In this document: one piece after another, positions 1 through 7,356 of the stretch | Position numbering within the stretch: the stretch's first letter is position 1 | Layout of the letters: the number at the start of each line of letters is the position of its first letter | From: JBDTMC01 sp039934475 | GTDB taxonomy: Bacteria; Acidobacteriota; Terriglobia; Bryobacterales; Bryobacteraceae | Assembly (NCBI GenBank): GCA_039934475.1 | Contig: JBDTMC010000239.1 | Coordinates: 1 to 11,906, forward strand | DNA: 11,906 nucleotides | Direction: 5' to 3' | Translations under genes and position numbers: made by a program | Notes under the pieces: model-generated | Seen by the model: the letters and a program-made list of their open reading frames with translations, nothing else | Database searches by the model: none | What the model was told of the DNA's origin: nothing

Positions 1-33
1 GCATGGCGGCAGTTTCAATTTTGCCGTGATGGC

Positions 34-432
34 TCAACGGGCCACAAAGCGTTGGTCAATCTCCACCTGATATCCGCTGACCATCCTATTCGTCTCGTTT
101 GCCATTCCCACCACTGCCATCAATTCAGCGAACATCGGATCAGTCATTCCGGCCTTCCGCGCCGACGCCGTGTGGGACGCAATGCAATACCCGCACCCAT
201 TCGTGGCGCTGACAGCTACATAGATCAGTTCTTTCGTTAAAGGATCGATCGCCCCGGGAGCCATGATCTGCCGGATGCTGTCCCAAGTCCGCCGCAGCGT
301 AGCCGGATCATGCGCCAGCGCCTTCCAGAAATTGTTGATCCAATCCGTCTTCCGCGCCGCCATGATCTCGTCGTAAACCGCCCGCACCTCGGCGGAGGCG
401 TTCGCGTATTCAATCAAGCCCAAAGTAGCCAT
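34..432 (-). CDS. Carboxymuconolactone decarboxylase / AhpD-like protein
   Basis: The 132-residue product belongs to the carboxymuconolactone decarboxylase (CMD)/AhpD-like superfamily, small all-helical proteins that act as peroxidase-type disulfide reductants or decarboxylases. The diagnostic motif is present: Cys80-Gly-Tyr-Cys83 followed by His87 (pattern CxxCxxxH), preceded by a helix with KEL at 67-69. This thiol pair favours the AhpD-like redox type over a true decarboxylase; the substrate cannot be told. The frame stays open upstream to 690, but that part lies antisense-free inside the regulator gene in another frame and does not resemble the family. ATG at 432 gives the usual length and begins a family-like sequence (MATLGLIEY). 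The start is only 10 bases after the regulator stop, so the two genes are almost certainly one operon and translation may be coupled. No strong Shine-Dalgarno sequence is seen next to the start. Confidence 0.85.
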   Translation of the reverse strand: MATLGLIEYANASAEVRAVYDEIMAARKTDWINNFWKALAHDPATLRRTWDSIRQIMAPGAIDPLTKELIYVAVSATNGCGYCIASHTASARKAGMTDPMFAELMAVVGMANETNRMVSGYQVEIDQRFVAR

Positions 433-442
433 GAACGCATTA

Positions 443-1438
443 TCATCCCTCACGCTCTTGGAGGCGCGTTTTCTGGCGTATGACGCGGGGTCTAAGCTCT
501 TCCGGATGCAGTCGCAGGTACTCCAGGACGCGGTGCCGCTTTTGCGGGCCGCGTTGGCGTCGCTCACCCACGTTTTTATCCTGCTGCCAGAGTTCGGGCA
601 TGATGCCAGTGGTCTCGAACGCATGAAAAACGAGCATCCATCGGTTCTTGACTGCGGGCAAGCTGATCCGTAACCGCAAGGCAATGTCATTGTCAGAGTG
701 GCCCTCCAGCGTCAAGAGCAGCAGTTCTTGCTCAGCCCTCGCCAGAGAAAGTAGGGGTTCGTGATAGACGAACAATTTAGAGGCAATGCTTGCGGCGACG
801 CTATGCGCCTCGGCCACCTCGATCAGGGCAAGGGCTCGATCCTGGTTCCATCCGTTGCCCGGATTGGTGGCGTGAAAATTCTCGTACCGGTCCCATACAC
901 GCCAACTGGCAAGCGCCTGTGCATGGTCGATATCTTCTTGATCTGCAAGTTCGAGAAGAAAACGCCGCAGTCGATAACCCCCGTGACCGTGGAAGAAACG
1001 TTCTGCCATCCGAAGGTCGGCCTCTGCGATTTCCTCACTACTCAAAACGGACTGCCGAATGCGGCCGTAAAGGACAGCAACGTCCAGGCCGTGGCGGCTG
1101 TTCCCGATCGCAATTTCTCCAAAGGTAAGAACTACGGATTCCGACTCCACGCTGGCGATGATTCGAGCGTTGAGCCCGGGACGAGGATTGGCCTTTTCGG
1201 CGTCACTGAAGTTTGAGGAGACCAAGACGCTGGCTCCGAATGCAGCGATACGCGAACCGCGAACCGGCTGCGCGGTTTCGACGACACAACCCACGAACGC
1301 AGGAGACGCGAGGAGTTTCTCCCACACGGCTATCGCCCGGTTCCGACCGACGATCTGATCTCCGACAGCGCTCGGATTCAGGGACAAACACTCGGCTAGG
1401 TCTGTTGCCCTGACATTTCGTACGGTCATGCCTGCCAT
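443..1438 (-). CDS. LuxR-type HTH transcriptional regulator with GNAT-like N-terminus
   Basis: The 331-residue protein carries a LuxR/GerE-type helix-turn-helix at about residues 231-275: the pattern L-x-x-A-E-x-E-L-L-x-L-x-x-E-G-x-S-D-N-D-I-A-x-R-L-x-I-S-x-x-A-V-K is clear. After it comes a basic tail with a motif like RxVLEYLRxHPEELRP (about 302-317). The N-terminal 130 residues (start MTVRNVRATDLAECL, later GSRIAAFGASVLV) look weakly like an acetyltransferase (GNAT) fold and may be a sensing domain; this is inference from pattern only. The target is probably its own operon, since the AhpD-like gene starts 10 bases downstream. Divergent from the ECF sigma gene, so the 118-base spacer should hold promoters for both. 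Start could be ATG 1438 or the in-frame ATG at 1429; neither has a strong ribosome binding site. Confidence 0.72.
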   Translation of the reverse strand: MAGMTVRNVRATDLAECLSLNPSAVGDQIVGRNRAIAVWEKLLASPAFVGCVVETAQPVRGSRIAAFGASVLVSSNFSDAEKANPRPGLNARIIASVESESVVLTFGEIAIGNSRHGLDVAVLYGRIRQSVLSSEEIAEADLRMAERFFHGHGGYRLRRFLLELADQEDIDHAQALASWRVWDRYENFHATNPGNGWNQDRALALIEVAEAHSVAASIASKLFVYHEPLLSLARAEQELLLLTLEGHSDNDIALRLRISLPAVKNRWMLVFHAFETTGIMPELWQQDKNVGERRQRGPQKRHRVLEYLRLHPEELRPRVIRQKTRLQEREG

Positions 1439-1464
1439 CCGAGCTATTTTAATCTAATAGATCG

Positions 1465-1493
1465 TTGCCCGCGGTCCGAACGCCCCATACACT
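1465..1493 (+). promoter_or_regulatory. Possible sigma70-like promoter for the ECF sigma gene
   Basis: TTGCCC (1465-1470) and TACACT (1488-1493) are separated by 17 bases; each matches the -35/-10 consensus at four of six positions. It lies in the divergent spacer about 60 bases before the sigma-factor start. On the opposite strand an AT-rich block (about 1444-1460) could serve the regulator gene. Weak evidence: pattern match only. Confidence 0.25.
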
Positions 1494-1556
1494 TGGCGAA
1501 TTGATACCAGACGAATGGTCAGACTGGAACGTGTGTCCGGGTATTTAAGGAATGTA

Positions 1557-2150
1557 ATGTCCAGCTTTCCCTTATCTATCGAGCGAACCGAGAATCCACT
1601 CAGAGATCAGGCCTACGAGGTCAGCGATTCTGTATTCTTCGAGGCACATTATGAAGACTTGCGCCGGATTGCGGCGACGCGCCTTCGCTGTGAGCGGACT
1701 CGACGAACATTGAGTCCTACGGCGCTCGTCCATGAAACCTGGTTGCGTCTTGCCGGCCACCGACGGGCCTACGTAGATGCGTCCCAGTTCCTTGCAGTCG
1801 CCTCGGAGATGATGCGTCACGTGCTGGTGGACAAGGCGAGAAGTAGGAATGCTCTGCGGAGAGCCTGCGAACAGTATGCCCTGCCGCTGGAGGCGGTGAG
1901 GAATGTGGGCACGAAACCGACGGATGATAGCGACGGTTGTCTGCGGGAATTGTTGCGGTGTCTGCAGGAGTTCAATCCGCGCGTCGCGCGCGTGCTGCAC
2001 CTGCGGTTCTTCCTGGGGCTGACGGAAGAAGAGACAGCCGCTGTCCTTCGAGTGACCAGGCGCACTGTGAACCGCGACTGGAAGTTTGGAAAAGAGTGGT
2101 TGTACCAGCGGCTGACCGTGCGTACGGCACCGCTACGGCATGCCGCGTAG
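1557..2150 (+). CDS. ECF RNA polymerase sigma factor (Sig-70_X6 / Sigma70_ECF type)
   Basis: The 197-residue protein is an extracytoplasmic-function sigma factor of the group common in Acidobacteria and Planctomycetes (TIGR02999/PF07638 type). Region 2 spans about 28-95 with the group signatures ALVHETWLRL (56-65) and FLAVASEMMRHVLVDKARSR (78-97). Region 4 spans about 130-186 with LHLRFFLGLTEEETAAVL and an HTH ending in RRTVNRDWKFGKEWL. I chose ATG 1557 because TAAGGA (1546-1551) sits five bases before it and the length then fits the group; an ATG at 1515 lacks a good ribosome binding site. No anti-sigma gene lies next to it, which is usual for this group. It is divergent from the LuxR-type regulator and is followed by a SnoaL-like gene about 130 bases downstream. 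The regulon cannot be deduced. Confidence 0.9.
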   Translation: MSSFPLSIERTENPLRDQAYEVSDSVFFEAHYEDLRRIAATRLRCERTRRTLSPTALVHETWLRLAGHRRAYVDASQFLAVASEMMRHVLVDKARSRNALRRACEQYALPLEAVRNVGTKPTDDSDGCLRELLRCLQEFNPRVARVLHLRFFLGLTEEETAAVLRVTRRTVNRDWKFGKEWLYQRLTVRTAPLRHAA

Positions 2151-2283
2151 CGCGCTCGCTTGACGCTTATCCGGCCCACTGCCGTGATATTCCACCGAAT
2201 GCGGTTTGAGGACGACAGGGAGCGTTTCTGAGGACTTATTATGGTGTCATGCAGGCTGAATGTTTGTGAACACGGTAGACTTC

Positions 2284-2682
2284 ATGGCAAACACGCGCGC
2301 GCTCATAGCTCAGGTCTACTCTGCCTTTAATCGGCGGGATATCGAAGGTGCTCTGGCGCTCATGAGCGAGAACGTCAACTGGCCCAAGGCGTCTGAAGGT
2401 GGTCGCGTGGTCGGGAAAGAGGAGATTCGTGCCTACTGGGGCCGCCAATGGAAAGAGTTTGATCCTCGGGTTGAACCGATTGAGGTGATCGACCGCGGCG
2501 CGGGCAAGACTGATGTTAGGGTTCATCAGATAGTGAAGAGCCTCAGCGGTGACGTGCTCTCAGACAGCGAGGTTCGGCATGTTTATACCATCGCAAACGG
2601 CCTAATTGAGCGTATGGATATCGGAGAAAGCGCAGCAAACTCAGAGCAAGGCAGGTCCTCAGCGTTCTCGCCGATACGATGA
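2284..2682 (+). CDS. SnoaL-like / NTF2-fold protein
   Basis: The product (132 residues from ATG 2284) is a single-domain NTF2/SnoaL-like protein, a cone-shaped alpha+beta fold used for small-molecule binding or catalysis. The family pattern is clear: an N-terminal helix ending VYSAFNRRDIEGALALM (11-27), then VNWPKASEGG and GKEEIRAYWGRQW (44-56), VHQIV (80-84), and a C-terminal strand VRHVYTIANGLIERMDI. Typical relatives end close to this last motif, so the final 19 residues (ESAANSEQGRSSAFSPIR) are an atypical tail. An upstream in-frame ATG at 2260, with AGG four bases before it, is an alternative start. Its stop codon overlaps an ATG at 2679 (ATGA), pointing to a coupled downstream gene, namely the AbrB-like antitoxin discussed next. 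Substrate and role unknown. Confidence 0.8.
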   Translation: MANTRALIAQVYSAFNRRDIEGALALMSENVNWPKASEGGRVVGKEEIRAYWGRQWKEFDPRVEPIEVIDRGAGKTDVRVHQIVKSLSGDVLSDSEVRHVYTIANGLIERMDIGESAANSEQGRSSAFSPIR

Positions 2683-2965
2683 CCGTCATCATGAATGCAC
2701 GGCGTATTATGACAAGGCTGGACGCGTCGTCATCCCAAAGCCGCTTCGGGAGGAGTTGAAGCTGGAGGCCGGCGATGCTCTTGAGATGGAGAGCACCGGG
2801 GAGTGCATCACGCTGCGCCCTGTGCGAGGGACGGGACCGCTGACGAAAGAGCACGGCGTGTGGGTGTTCCACACCGGTCAATCGCTTGCGGCGTCTTCCA
2901 CGGATGACCTGCTCCGGCGTATGCGCGAGGAGCGGGACCTGGATAACCTTGGCACCGGCGAATGA
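2606..2965 (+). CDS. AbrB/MazE-type (VapB-like) antitoxin, start region abnormal
   Basis: A swapped-hairpin AbrB domain lies at about 33-73 of the 119-residue frame: YYDKAGRVVIPKPLREELKL, then GDALEMES and ITLRPVR. The C-terminal part (about 95-115, DDLLRRMREERDL) is the usual toxin-binding helix. The stop overlaps the PIN toxin start (ATGA at 2962), as in VapBC operons. The start is odd. The only start codon in this frame is TTG 2606, deep inside the SnoaL-like gene, giving about 30 extra residues with no family likeness. ATG codons at 2679 (overlapping the SnoaL stop) and 2691 lie one frame off, exactly where an antitoxin should begin. A single lost base near 2694-2702 would explain this and would restore a start like MNAxAYYDKAGR. 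So either the gene is frameshifted or it starts at TTG. Domain call is sound; functional state is uncertain. Confidence 0.72.
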   Translation: MSVWISEKAQQTQSKAGPQRSRRYDDRHHECTAYYDKAGRVVIPKPLREELKLEAGDALEMESTGECITLRPVRGTGPLTKEHGVWVFHTGQSLAASSTDDLLRRMREERDLDNLGTGE

Positions 2966-3386
2966 AAGGTTTCTTTGATACATCGGTTCTGGTGGCGGTT
3001 TTTTACGGCGATCACGTCCACCACGCAGCCAGTTTGGAGCTGTTTATTCAGTTCGACAAATCGACCGGCTGCTGCGGGACGCACAGTCTAGCCGAGGTGT
3101 ACTCGACCTTGACCCGGATGCCGGGTAAGCACCGGATCAGCGGCGAACAGGCCTTGCTTTTCATCGGTAGTATTCGCGAGCGGCTGGCCATAGCCGCGCT
3201 AGACGGCGATGAGTATGCGGATGCGTTGGAAGCTTCGGCAGCTCTCGGAATCGTCGGTGGGGGAATCTATGACTTGATGCTTGCCCATTGCGCATCAAGG
3301 CAAAAGCAGAGAAGATCTACAGTTGGAATCTCCGGCACTACGCGCTGTGCGGTGCGGAAGTGACGCGGCGCCTGTGTACGCCTTAG
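2962..3386 (+). pseudogene. PIN-domain toxin (VapC-like), frameshifted near the C-terminus
   Basis: VapC-type PIN ribonucleases cut RNA with a cluster of acidic residues and are held in check by the antitoxin encoded just upstream (ATGA overlap). Here Asp6 (FFDTSVLV), Glu45 (HSLAEVYSTL) and Asp104 (GIYDLMLAHC) are in place. The open frame then changes at codon 111 (3292-3294) into unrelated sequence ending at 3363. In the next frame from ATC 3294 the expected end of the domain follows at once: IKAKAEKIYSWNLRHYALCG, then AEVTRRLCTP and TAG at 3384-3386. One base has therefore been lost around 3291-3294. The lost segment contains the last active-site strand (SWNLRHY, equivalent of TWNxxHF). The intact protein would be about 141 residues. 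The truncated one is probably misfolded or inactive; a sequencing error is the alternative. Confidence 0.82.
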
Positions 3387-3481
3387 CGAGCCGCGGGGAA
3401 TGCATGCTCCAGTTTTGAAAACGGCGCTCGCGGCCCGCGTCGCGGTATGGTCACGATTCGGAGCCGCCTCTCGCGGGAGCA

Positions 3482-5536
3482 CTACTTAGTAGCCAGCGCG
3501 CTGCGGGCGGCGATTTCGTCTGGTTGGAGAGGGCGGGGCCAGAGGGCGATTTCGTCCAGTTTGCCTTCAAAGGTGGCGATTCCTTCGGGAGTCCCTCCTA
3601 TTAAGATCTCAGGCGACGGGGCGGAAGCGGGATCTTCGACGGAGATTTCGAGCTTGCCGTTTAGATAGACGCGCACTTCCTTTTCGGTTCGGGCTAGAGT
3701 CAGGTGCTGCCAGGTGCGGAGGGGGATTGTGGTGGGGCCCTCTACGGGTTTGGCTTCTGCGGCATAGAAAAGGTTGCCGTTCTGCGTGATGCCGATGCGG
3801 TCGGCGCCTCTGGAAAATAAGTAACCTGTGATGGCTCGGGCTGCTAAGGGCATTCCGTTGTGGAACCAGAGATCGACCGTGTATGCGGGACCGAGGCGCG
3901 GAAGGGTGGCCCGGAGGTGTCCTCCGGCGAGGTGGAATGCTCGATTGATGTCGGGTCCGGAGAAGGCGGGGGAGGTGGGGCCGTCAAGGTAAAGAGCTAC
4001 GCCATCCTCAATCACTGCGTTGTTGCCGTTGCCGGTAGCGTCGTCGGCAATGCTTCCTTGAAACTCGCTGGCGCGCCAGTAAGCGAGGGGGCGCGAGGCG
4101 AGGATGGATAACGGATAGGCGCCGCGGGTTTCGCTGGGGCGGCGGCGGGGTTTGCCGGCGACCTGTTCGAGGAGGCCGAGGAGGGTCTCGACAATCCTTG
4201 GCTCCGCCTCCACTTCGAGGCCTGCGGTGCGGGCAGGCCATGTGGTGTAGCCTCCAAGTTTGTGCTGCTCCGGAGGCGGGATGTAGCCTTCGGCTCCGTT
4301 GGCGAGTTCAATGTTCATCGTTGTGGGGAGCGGGCTCTGCGCCTTCAGCTTGAGACCGCTGATGGCGTAGACCTCGTTGGGGATGGCCGTGATGGCAAGA
4401 TCGCCAATGCGGAAGACTTGGAGGATCAATTCGCGCGTCGGCGTGGCGGCGATGTACATCTGCTCTCGCGCATACACTTCCTTCTGCGTACGCGGTATGG
4501 GGCTCTGCGTGCGCGAGAGGATGTTGGCGGCCCAATCGAGACGCTGGCGATTGGGGTAGCGGCGATTGAGCGTGAGGCGGGTCTGGCGGGAGTCCAATGT
4601 AATGGTGTCGCGATAGAGGATGTCCTTTTGCGCGGCATAGGCGATGGCGGCCAGCTCGTTGGCGTAGGTCTGCATGTCTACCGGCTTGGCGGGCTGGCTG
4701 TAGTCCATGTAATGCTGGTCGCCGCTGGTGCCTTGGGTCTGAATGGCCACGAAATTCGCAGCGCCGCCGTTGAGCTCGCGCAGGCGCTGGCAGTAGTAGC
4801 CGAAGTAGTCGGCACTGACGCCTTTCGAGCCTCCGATGTAGTGCATGGAGTAGTTGGTGAGGACCGCGAGCGGTTTGCCGGCGGTGGTTTGGATGGAGAT
4901 GACGGTGAGGCCGGGATCAGTGGGACCGGTGGGTCCGACGAAATCGGGATTTTGATAGCCGGGGTGCATGTTGGCGCGGATGGTGGCGTCGCCGAACGGG
5001 TCCACTTTGATGCGATCGGGACGAGTGATCCAGCTGCGGTTGTGAGTGTGGTCAGGGGCTTGGGCGACGGCCCAACCGATGCGGGCTGGTTCGAGGTGCT
5101 TCACTGCGGCGGCGATGGCTTCGACGAAGCGATCCTCAAAGAACATGCTGTATTGAGGGTCTTCGTCGGTGCCGAGGGCTCCCATGACCGGTGGCGCGGA
5201 GTGGGAGTGGGTGGCGGAGACGAGGATTTGGGCAGCGGGGATTCCGGTGAGCCGCTCGGCGCGGCATTTGATGCGGTCGGCGAGTTCGCGCGGGATCATG
5301 AGGCTGTCGGCGGTGGCAATTATGAGTTGCTTGCGGCCGTCGTCGAGAGCGATGGCTCGGGCGTGGAGTGTGCCGTCGGCGAAGGTGGCGGATTGGGTGA
5401 GGAAGTTTCCACTAGTGGCGATGGGGAAGGTGGTAGGCGTGATGTCGGTCTCGCCGGCTCCGGCGCGGAGGGATTGAGCGGGGAGGGTTTGCGGGAGTAG
5501 TGAGAGCAGGATGAGGGCGCACCAGTAGGTCTTCAT
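3482..5536 (-). CDS. Secreted neutral/alkaline ceramidase-like hydrolase with C-terminal LamG domain
   Basis: The 684-residue protein starts with a signal peptide (MKTYWCALILLSLLPQTLPA, cut after about residue 20-21), so it is exported. Residues about 24-450 match the neutral/alkaline non-lysosomal ceramidase family (PF04734): AGAGETDITP (25-34), then SATHSHSAPP (108-116) with metal-binding-type His110/His112, NYSMHYIGG (228-236) with His232, and the loop QGTSGDQHY (268-276) where the family active site lies. Residues about 485-680 form a LamG/concanavalin-like beta sandwich (YTVDLWFHN, WQHLTLARTEKEVRVYLNGK, ILIGGTPEG, GKLDEIALWPRPL). Known members cleave the N-acyl bond of ceramide; many bacterial relatives have unknown substrates, and the lectin-like domain suggests binding to a surface glycan or cell debris. 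AAAGGA seven bases before ATG 5536 supports the start. Intact, with no sign of decay. Confidence 0.88.
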   Translation of the reverse strand: MKTYWCALILLSLLPQTLPAQSLRAGAGETDITPTTFPIATSGNFLTQSATFADGTLHARAIALDDGRKQLIIATADSLMIPRELADRIKCRAERLTGIPAAQILVSATHSHSAPPVMGALGTDEDPQYSMFFEDRFVEAIAAAVKHLEPARIGWAVAQAPDHTHNRSWITRPDRIKVDPFGDATIRANMHPGYQNPDFVGPTGPTDPGLTVISIQTTAGKPLAVLTNYSMHYIGGSKGVSADYFGYYCQRLRELNGGAANFVAIQTQGTSGDQHYMDYSQPAKPVDMQTYANELAAIAYAAQKDILYRDTITLDSRQTRLTLNRRYPNRQRLDWAANILSRTQSPIPRTQKEVYAREQMYIAATPTRELILQVFRIGDLAITAIPNEVYAISGLKLKAQSPLPTTMNIELANGAEGYIPPPEQHKLGGYTTWPARTAGLEVEAEPRIVETLLGLLEQVAGKPRRRPSETRGAYPLSILASRPLAYWRASEFQGSIADDATGNGNNAVIEDGVALYLDGPTSPAFSGPDINRAFHLAGGHLRATLPRLGPAYTVDLWFHNGMPLAARAITGYLFSRGADRIGITQNGNLFYAAEAKPVEGPTTIPLRTWQHLTLARTEKEVRVYLNGKLEISVEDPASAPSPEILIGGTPEGIATFEGKLDEIALWPRPLQPDEIAARSALATK

Positions 5537-5600
5537 GACGTTTCCTTTGTTAGGTCATGATACTGCTGTTTGGAGGGTGGGAGATTGGGGCAGTGTGCGC

Positions 5601-5696
5601 CGCCGAAAGGGGGACAGGCGCAAATTTCCGCTTGTAGAATGATTCGGAGTCAGTAGCTTACGGTGGGCTGAAAATTGCGCCAGTCCCCTTTCGGCG
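5601..5696. repeat. 96-bp inverted-repeat (MITE/REP-like) element
   Basis: The left arm 5601-5629 (beginning CGCCGAAAGGGGGACAGGCG) and the reverse complement of 5669-5696 agree over about 28 bases with one indel and three mismatches, around a 39-base centre. The arms can form a long hairpin. The ends show no clear target-site duplication. Such small imperfect palindromes are typical of non-autonomous mobile or REP-like elements; the class cannot be fixed from one copy. It makes up the core of the 306-base gap between the two secreted-enzyme genes; otherwise I see no gene there. Confidence 0.65.
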
Positions 5697-5801
5697 GGAC
5701 GAAGGGTTCCTCTGTTAGATGCCCTTGTGGCAGCATTGAGTCGGGACTCGAATTGTGGAGAATCTCCGTCAGACCAGGCGGCGATGGACTTGGATTGAGC
5801 T

Positions 5802-5827
5802 CGGGGGCGGTGCTGCCGGCGCCCCCG
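5802..5827 (-). terminator. GC-rich hairpin after the phytase-like gene
   Basis: CGGGGGCG (5802-5809) pairs perfectly with CGCCCCCG (5820-5827) around a 10-base loop, starting 16 bases after the stop codon of the minus-strand phytase-like gene. No T-run follows on that strand, so a classical intrinsic terminator is not proven; it may protect or stop the transcript. Confidence 0.4.
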
Positions 5828-5842
5828 TTGTTATGGGACTTA

Positions 5843-7231
5843 CTACTCGAGCAGCGATTCGACTTTTTGCGGGACGAGTTTGGAGCCGGCCAGGCTAGCG
5901 TCCGTGAATCCGAGGACGAAGAACTGGTTGGGATTCGTGCCGGGGCCGCTGTAGTCCTGAAGGAAGTCGTTGTCGTTAGCGATCCAGAGGGTGTGGGTAG
6001 TGACGCCGTTGTAGTCGACGTCGGGACCGATGGTGACCCCTTCGATCTTGGCCGGGATCTTATCCACGGTGAAGCCATTGGCGGTGAGAACGGCGACGAG
6101 GTCTACAAAGAGCGTCTTGCTGACGGAGTGGGCGGCGGCGTTTGTTCCGTCGAGGCCGGTGACGTCGTAGGCGCCGGTGAGATCGATTTTGAAGATCTGC
6201 TTGATCTTGGCGCTGCTGCCGTCGCCGAGGCCTTTTCCGTCGCGTTCGTCGACGAGGAATTCATGGTCGTTGAGGGCGGTGATTTCGCTTACGCCGGAAC
6301 CGGTGGTGAGGGAATAGGCGTATTGATGAGTGGTTTGGCCGGAGGCGATGTCGATGGTTACGATGCGCAGGAGTTTGCCGGCGGCGCCGCCCGTGATCGC
6401 ATCCTCAATGAAAGCGGCCTGGATGATGCCAACCAGAGTTTTGCCGTCGGGGGTGATGGCGAGGCCTTCCATTCCCTTGTTGGCAGTGCGACCGGTGAGG
6501 TTGAGGGCAATTTCGTCGGCGCCCGTTGCTTTGGGACTGGCGACGTAGAAGGTGTCGGGTAGGCGGTAGGTGCGGACGCGGCGGCCGGTGAGGCGGCTGA
6601 ACTGGTAGACGTAAGGGCCGTATTCGTCGGAGATGAAGACGTAGAGACCGTTGTTAGAGACGCGGATGCTTTCGGGGTCGAAGCGGGCGTCGCGGGTGTC
6701 GGCGGAGTTTTGAGCCGGATCGAAGTTATCGGAGCGGCCGGTGAAGTAGTAGCGGAACGGTCCATTCGTGGCGGGCGCGCCGGAGGGGAGGCCGACATCG
6801 GCGCCAGTTCCATAGATGAGAGGGAAGGCGGCGGAGAGCAGGGTGGTGGAGACGAGTTGCGGCGCGATGGTAAACGGAAGGCCGGTGCCCGTGTTGGGTT
6901 GCAGGCTCATCTTCACGGTGTGGTATCGCGCGATGTAGGAGACTGTGTCGTCGGTCGGGGCGTTGTAGCTGACCGCGTTGGGGCCGCGATCGGGAAGAGC
7001 GAGAAACGTATTCCTTCCGACGTAGGTGAAGCCGGAGCCGAGGCCGCCGAGGAGGTCGGCACTAACTCCGTTTTCGAGGGTGGTGGTTAGTCCGGAGAGG
7101 TCTTTATTGGGTCCGGCGCTGGAACCGGTGAGCGTGCCGTTTGCCAGGAGCACGACCTGCGCGTGGGCCTCGGTGTAGGCGGAGCCCGCGAGAATCATTG
7201 CAATCGCAAGGGGTAAACAGGTCTTTTTCAA
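5843..7231 (-). CDS. Secreted esterase-like phytase-family protein
   Basis: The product is 462 residues from TTG 7231. It has a signal peptide (KKTCLPLAIAMILAGSAYTE, cut after AHA at residue 24), so it is secreted or periplasmic. The body fits the 'esterase-like activity of phytase' family (PF13449), a beta-propeller-type fold: LPDRGPN (about 79-85), RFDPESIRVS (183-192), ISDEYGPYVYQF (201-212), NKGMEGLAITPDG (252-264), LVDERDG (about 326-332) and LWIANDNDF (about 415-423). Proteins of this family are mostly uncharacterised; hydrolysis of phosphate esters is a family-level suggestion only. TTG 7231 was chosen because AGGAG stands eight bases before it and the signal peptide then begins with the Lys-Lys pair; the ATG at 7279 adds 16 residues of no likeness. 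Possibly a nutrient-scavenging partner of the neighbouring ceramidase-like enzyme, though about 300 bases and a hairpin separate them. Confidence 0.8.
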   Translation of the reverse strand: MKKTCLPLAIAMILAGSAYTEAHAQVVLLANGTLTGSSAGPNKDLSGLTTTLENGVSADLLGGLGSGFTYVGRNTFLALPDRGPNAVSYNAPTDDTVSYIARYHTVKMSLQPNTGTGLPFTIAPQLVSTTLLSAAFPLIYGTGADVGLPSGAPATNGPFRYYFTGRSDNFDPAQNSADTRDARFDPESIRVSNNGLYVFISDEYGPYVYQFSRLTGRRVRTYRLPDTFYVASPKATGADEIALNLTGRTANKGMEGLAITPDGKTLVGIIQAAFIEDAITGGAAGKLLRIVTIDIASGQTTHQYAYSLTTGSGVSEITALNDHEFLVDERDGKGLGDGSSAKIKQIFKIDLTGAYDVTGLDGTNAAAHSVSKTLFVDLVAVLTANGFTVDKIPAKIEGVTIGPDVDYNGVTTHTLWIANDNDFLQDYSGPGTNPNQFFVLGFTDASLAGSKLVPQKVESLLE

Positions 7232-7356
7232 GCTTCGATCTCCTAATTGGATTGAGCAATCCAGCAGGGATCGTAGCATCGGAATGTAAAAGGGCGATGA
7301 AGGTTGGATGACAGTAGGGTGTGGGAGTTTGCTGGGAGTTCGCTCATGCCGATCTT

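Noticed and set aside
433..690. Upstream extension of the AhpD-like frame
   Set aside because: It overlaps the regulator gene in another frame and has no likeness to the family; the ATG at 432 gives the normal length.
2206..2242. TTGAGG and TATTAT as a promoter before the SnoaL-like gene
   Set aside because: The boxes are 25 bases apart, too far for a sigma70 promoter.
4262..5500. 412-codon open frame on the plus strand
   Set aside because: It lies opposite the ceramidase-like gene, has a Gly/Val/Glu-rich composition typical of an antisense frame in GC-rich DNA, and resembles no family.
5675..6562. 295-codon open frame on the plus strand
   Set aside because: Antisense to the phytase-like gene; Gly/Val/Asp-rich with no family likeness.
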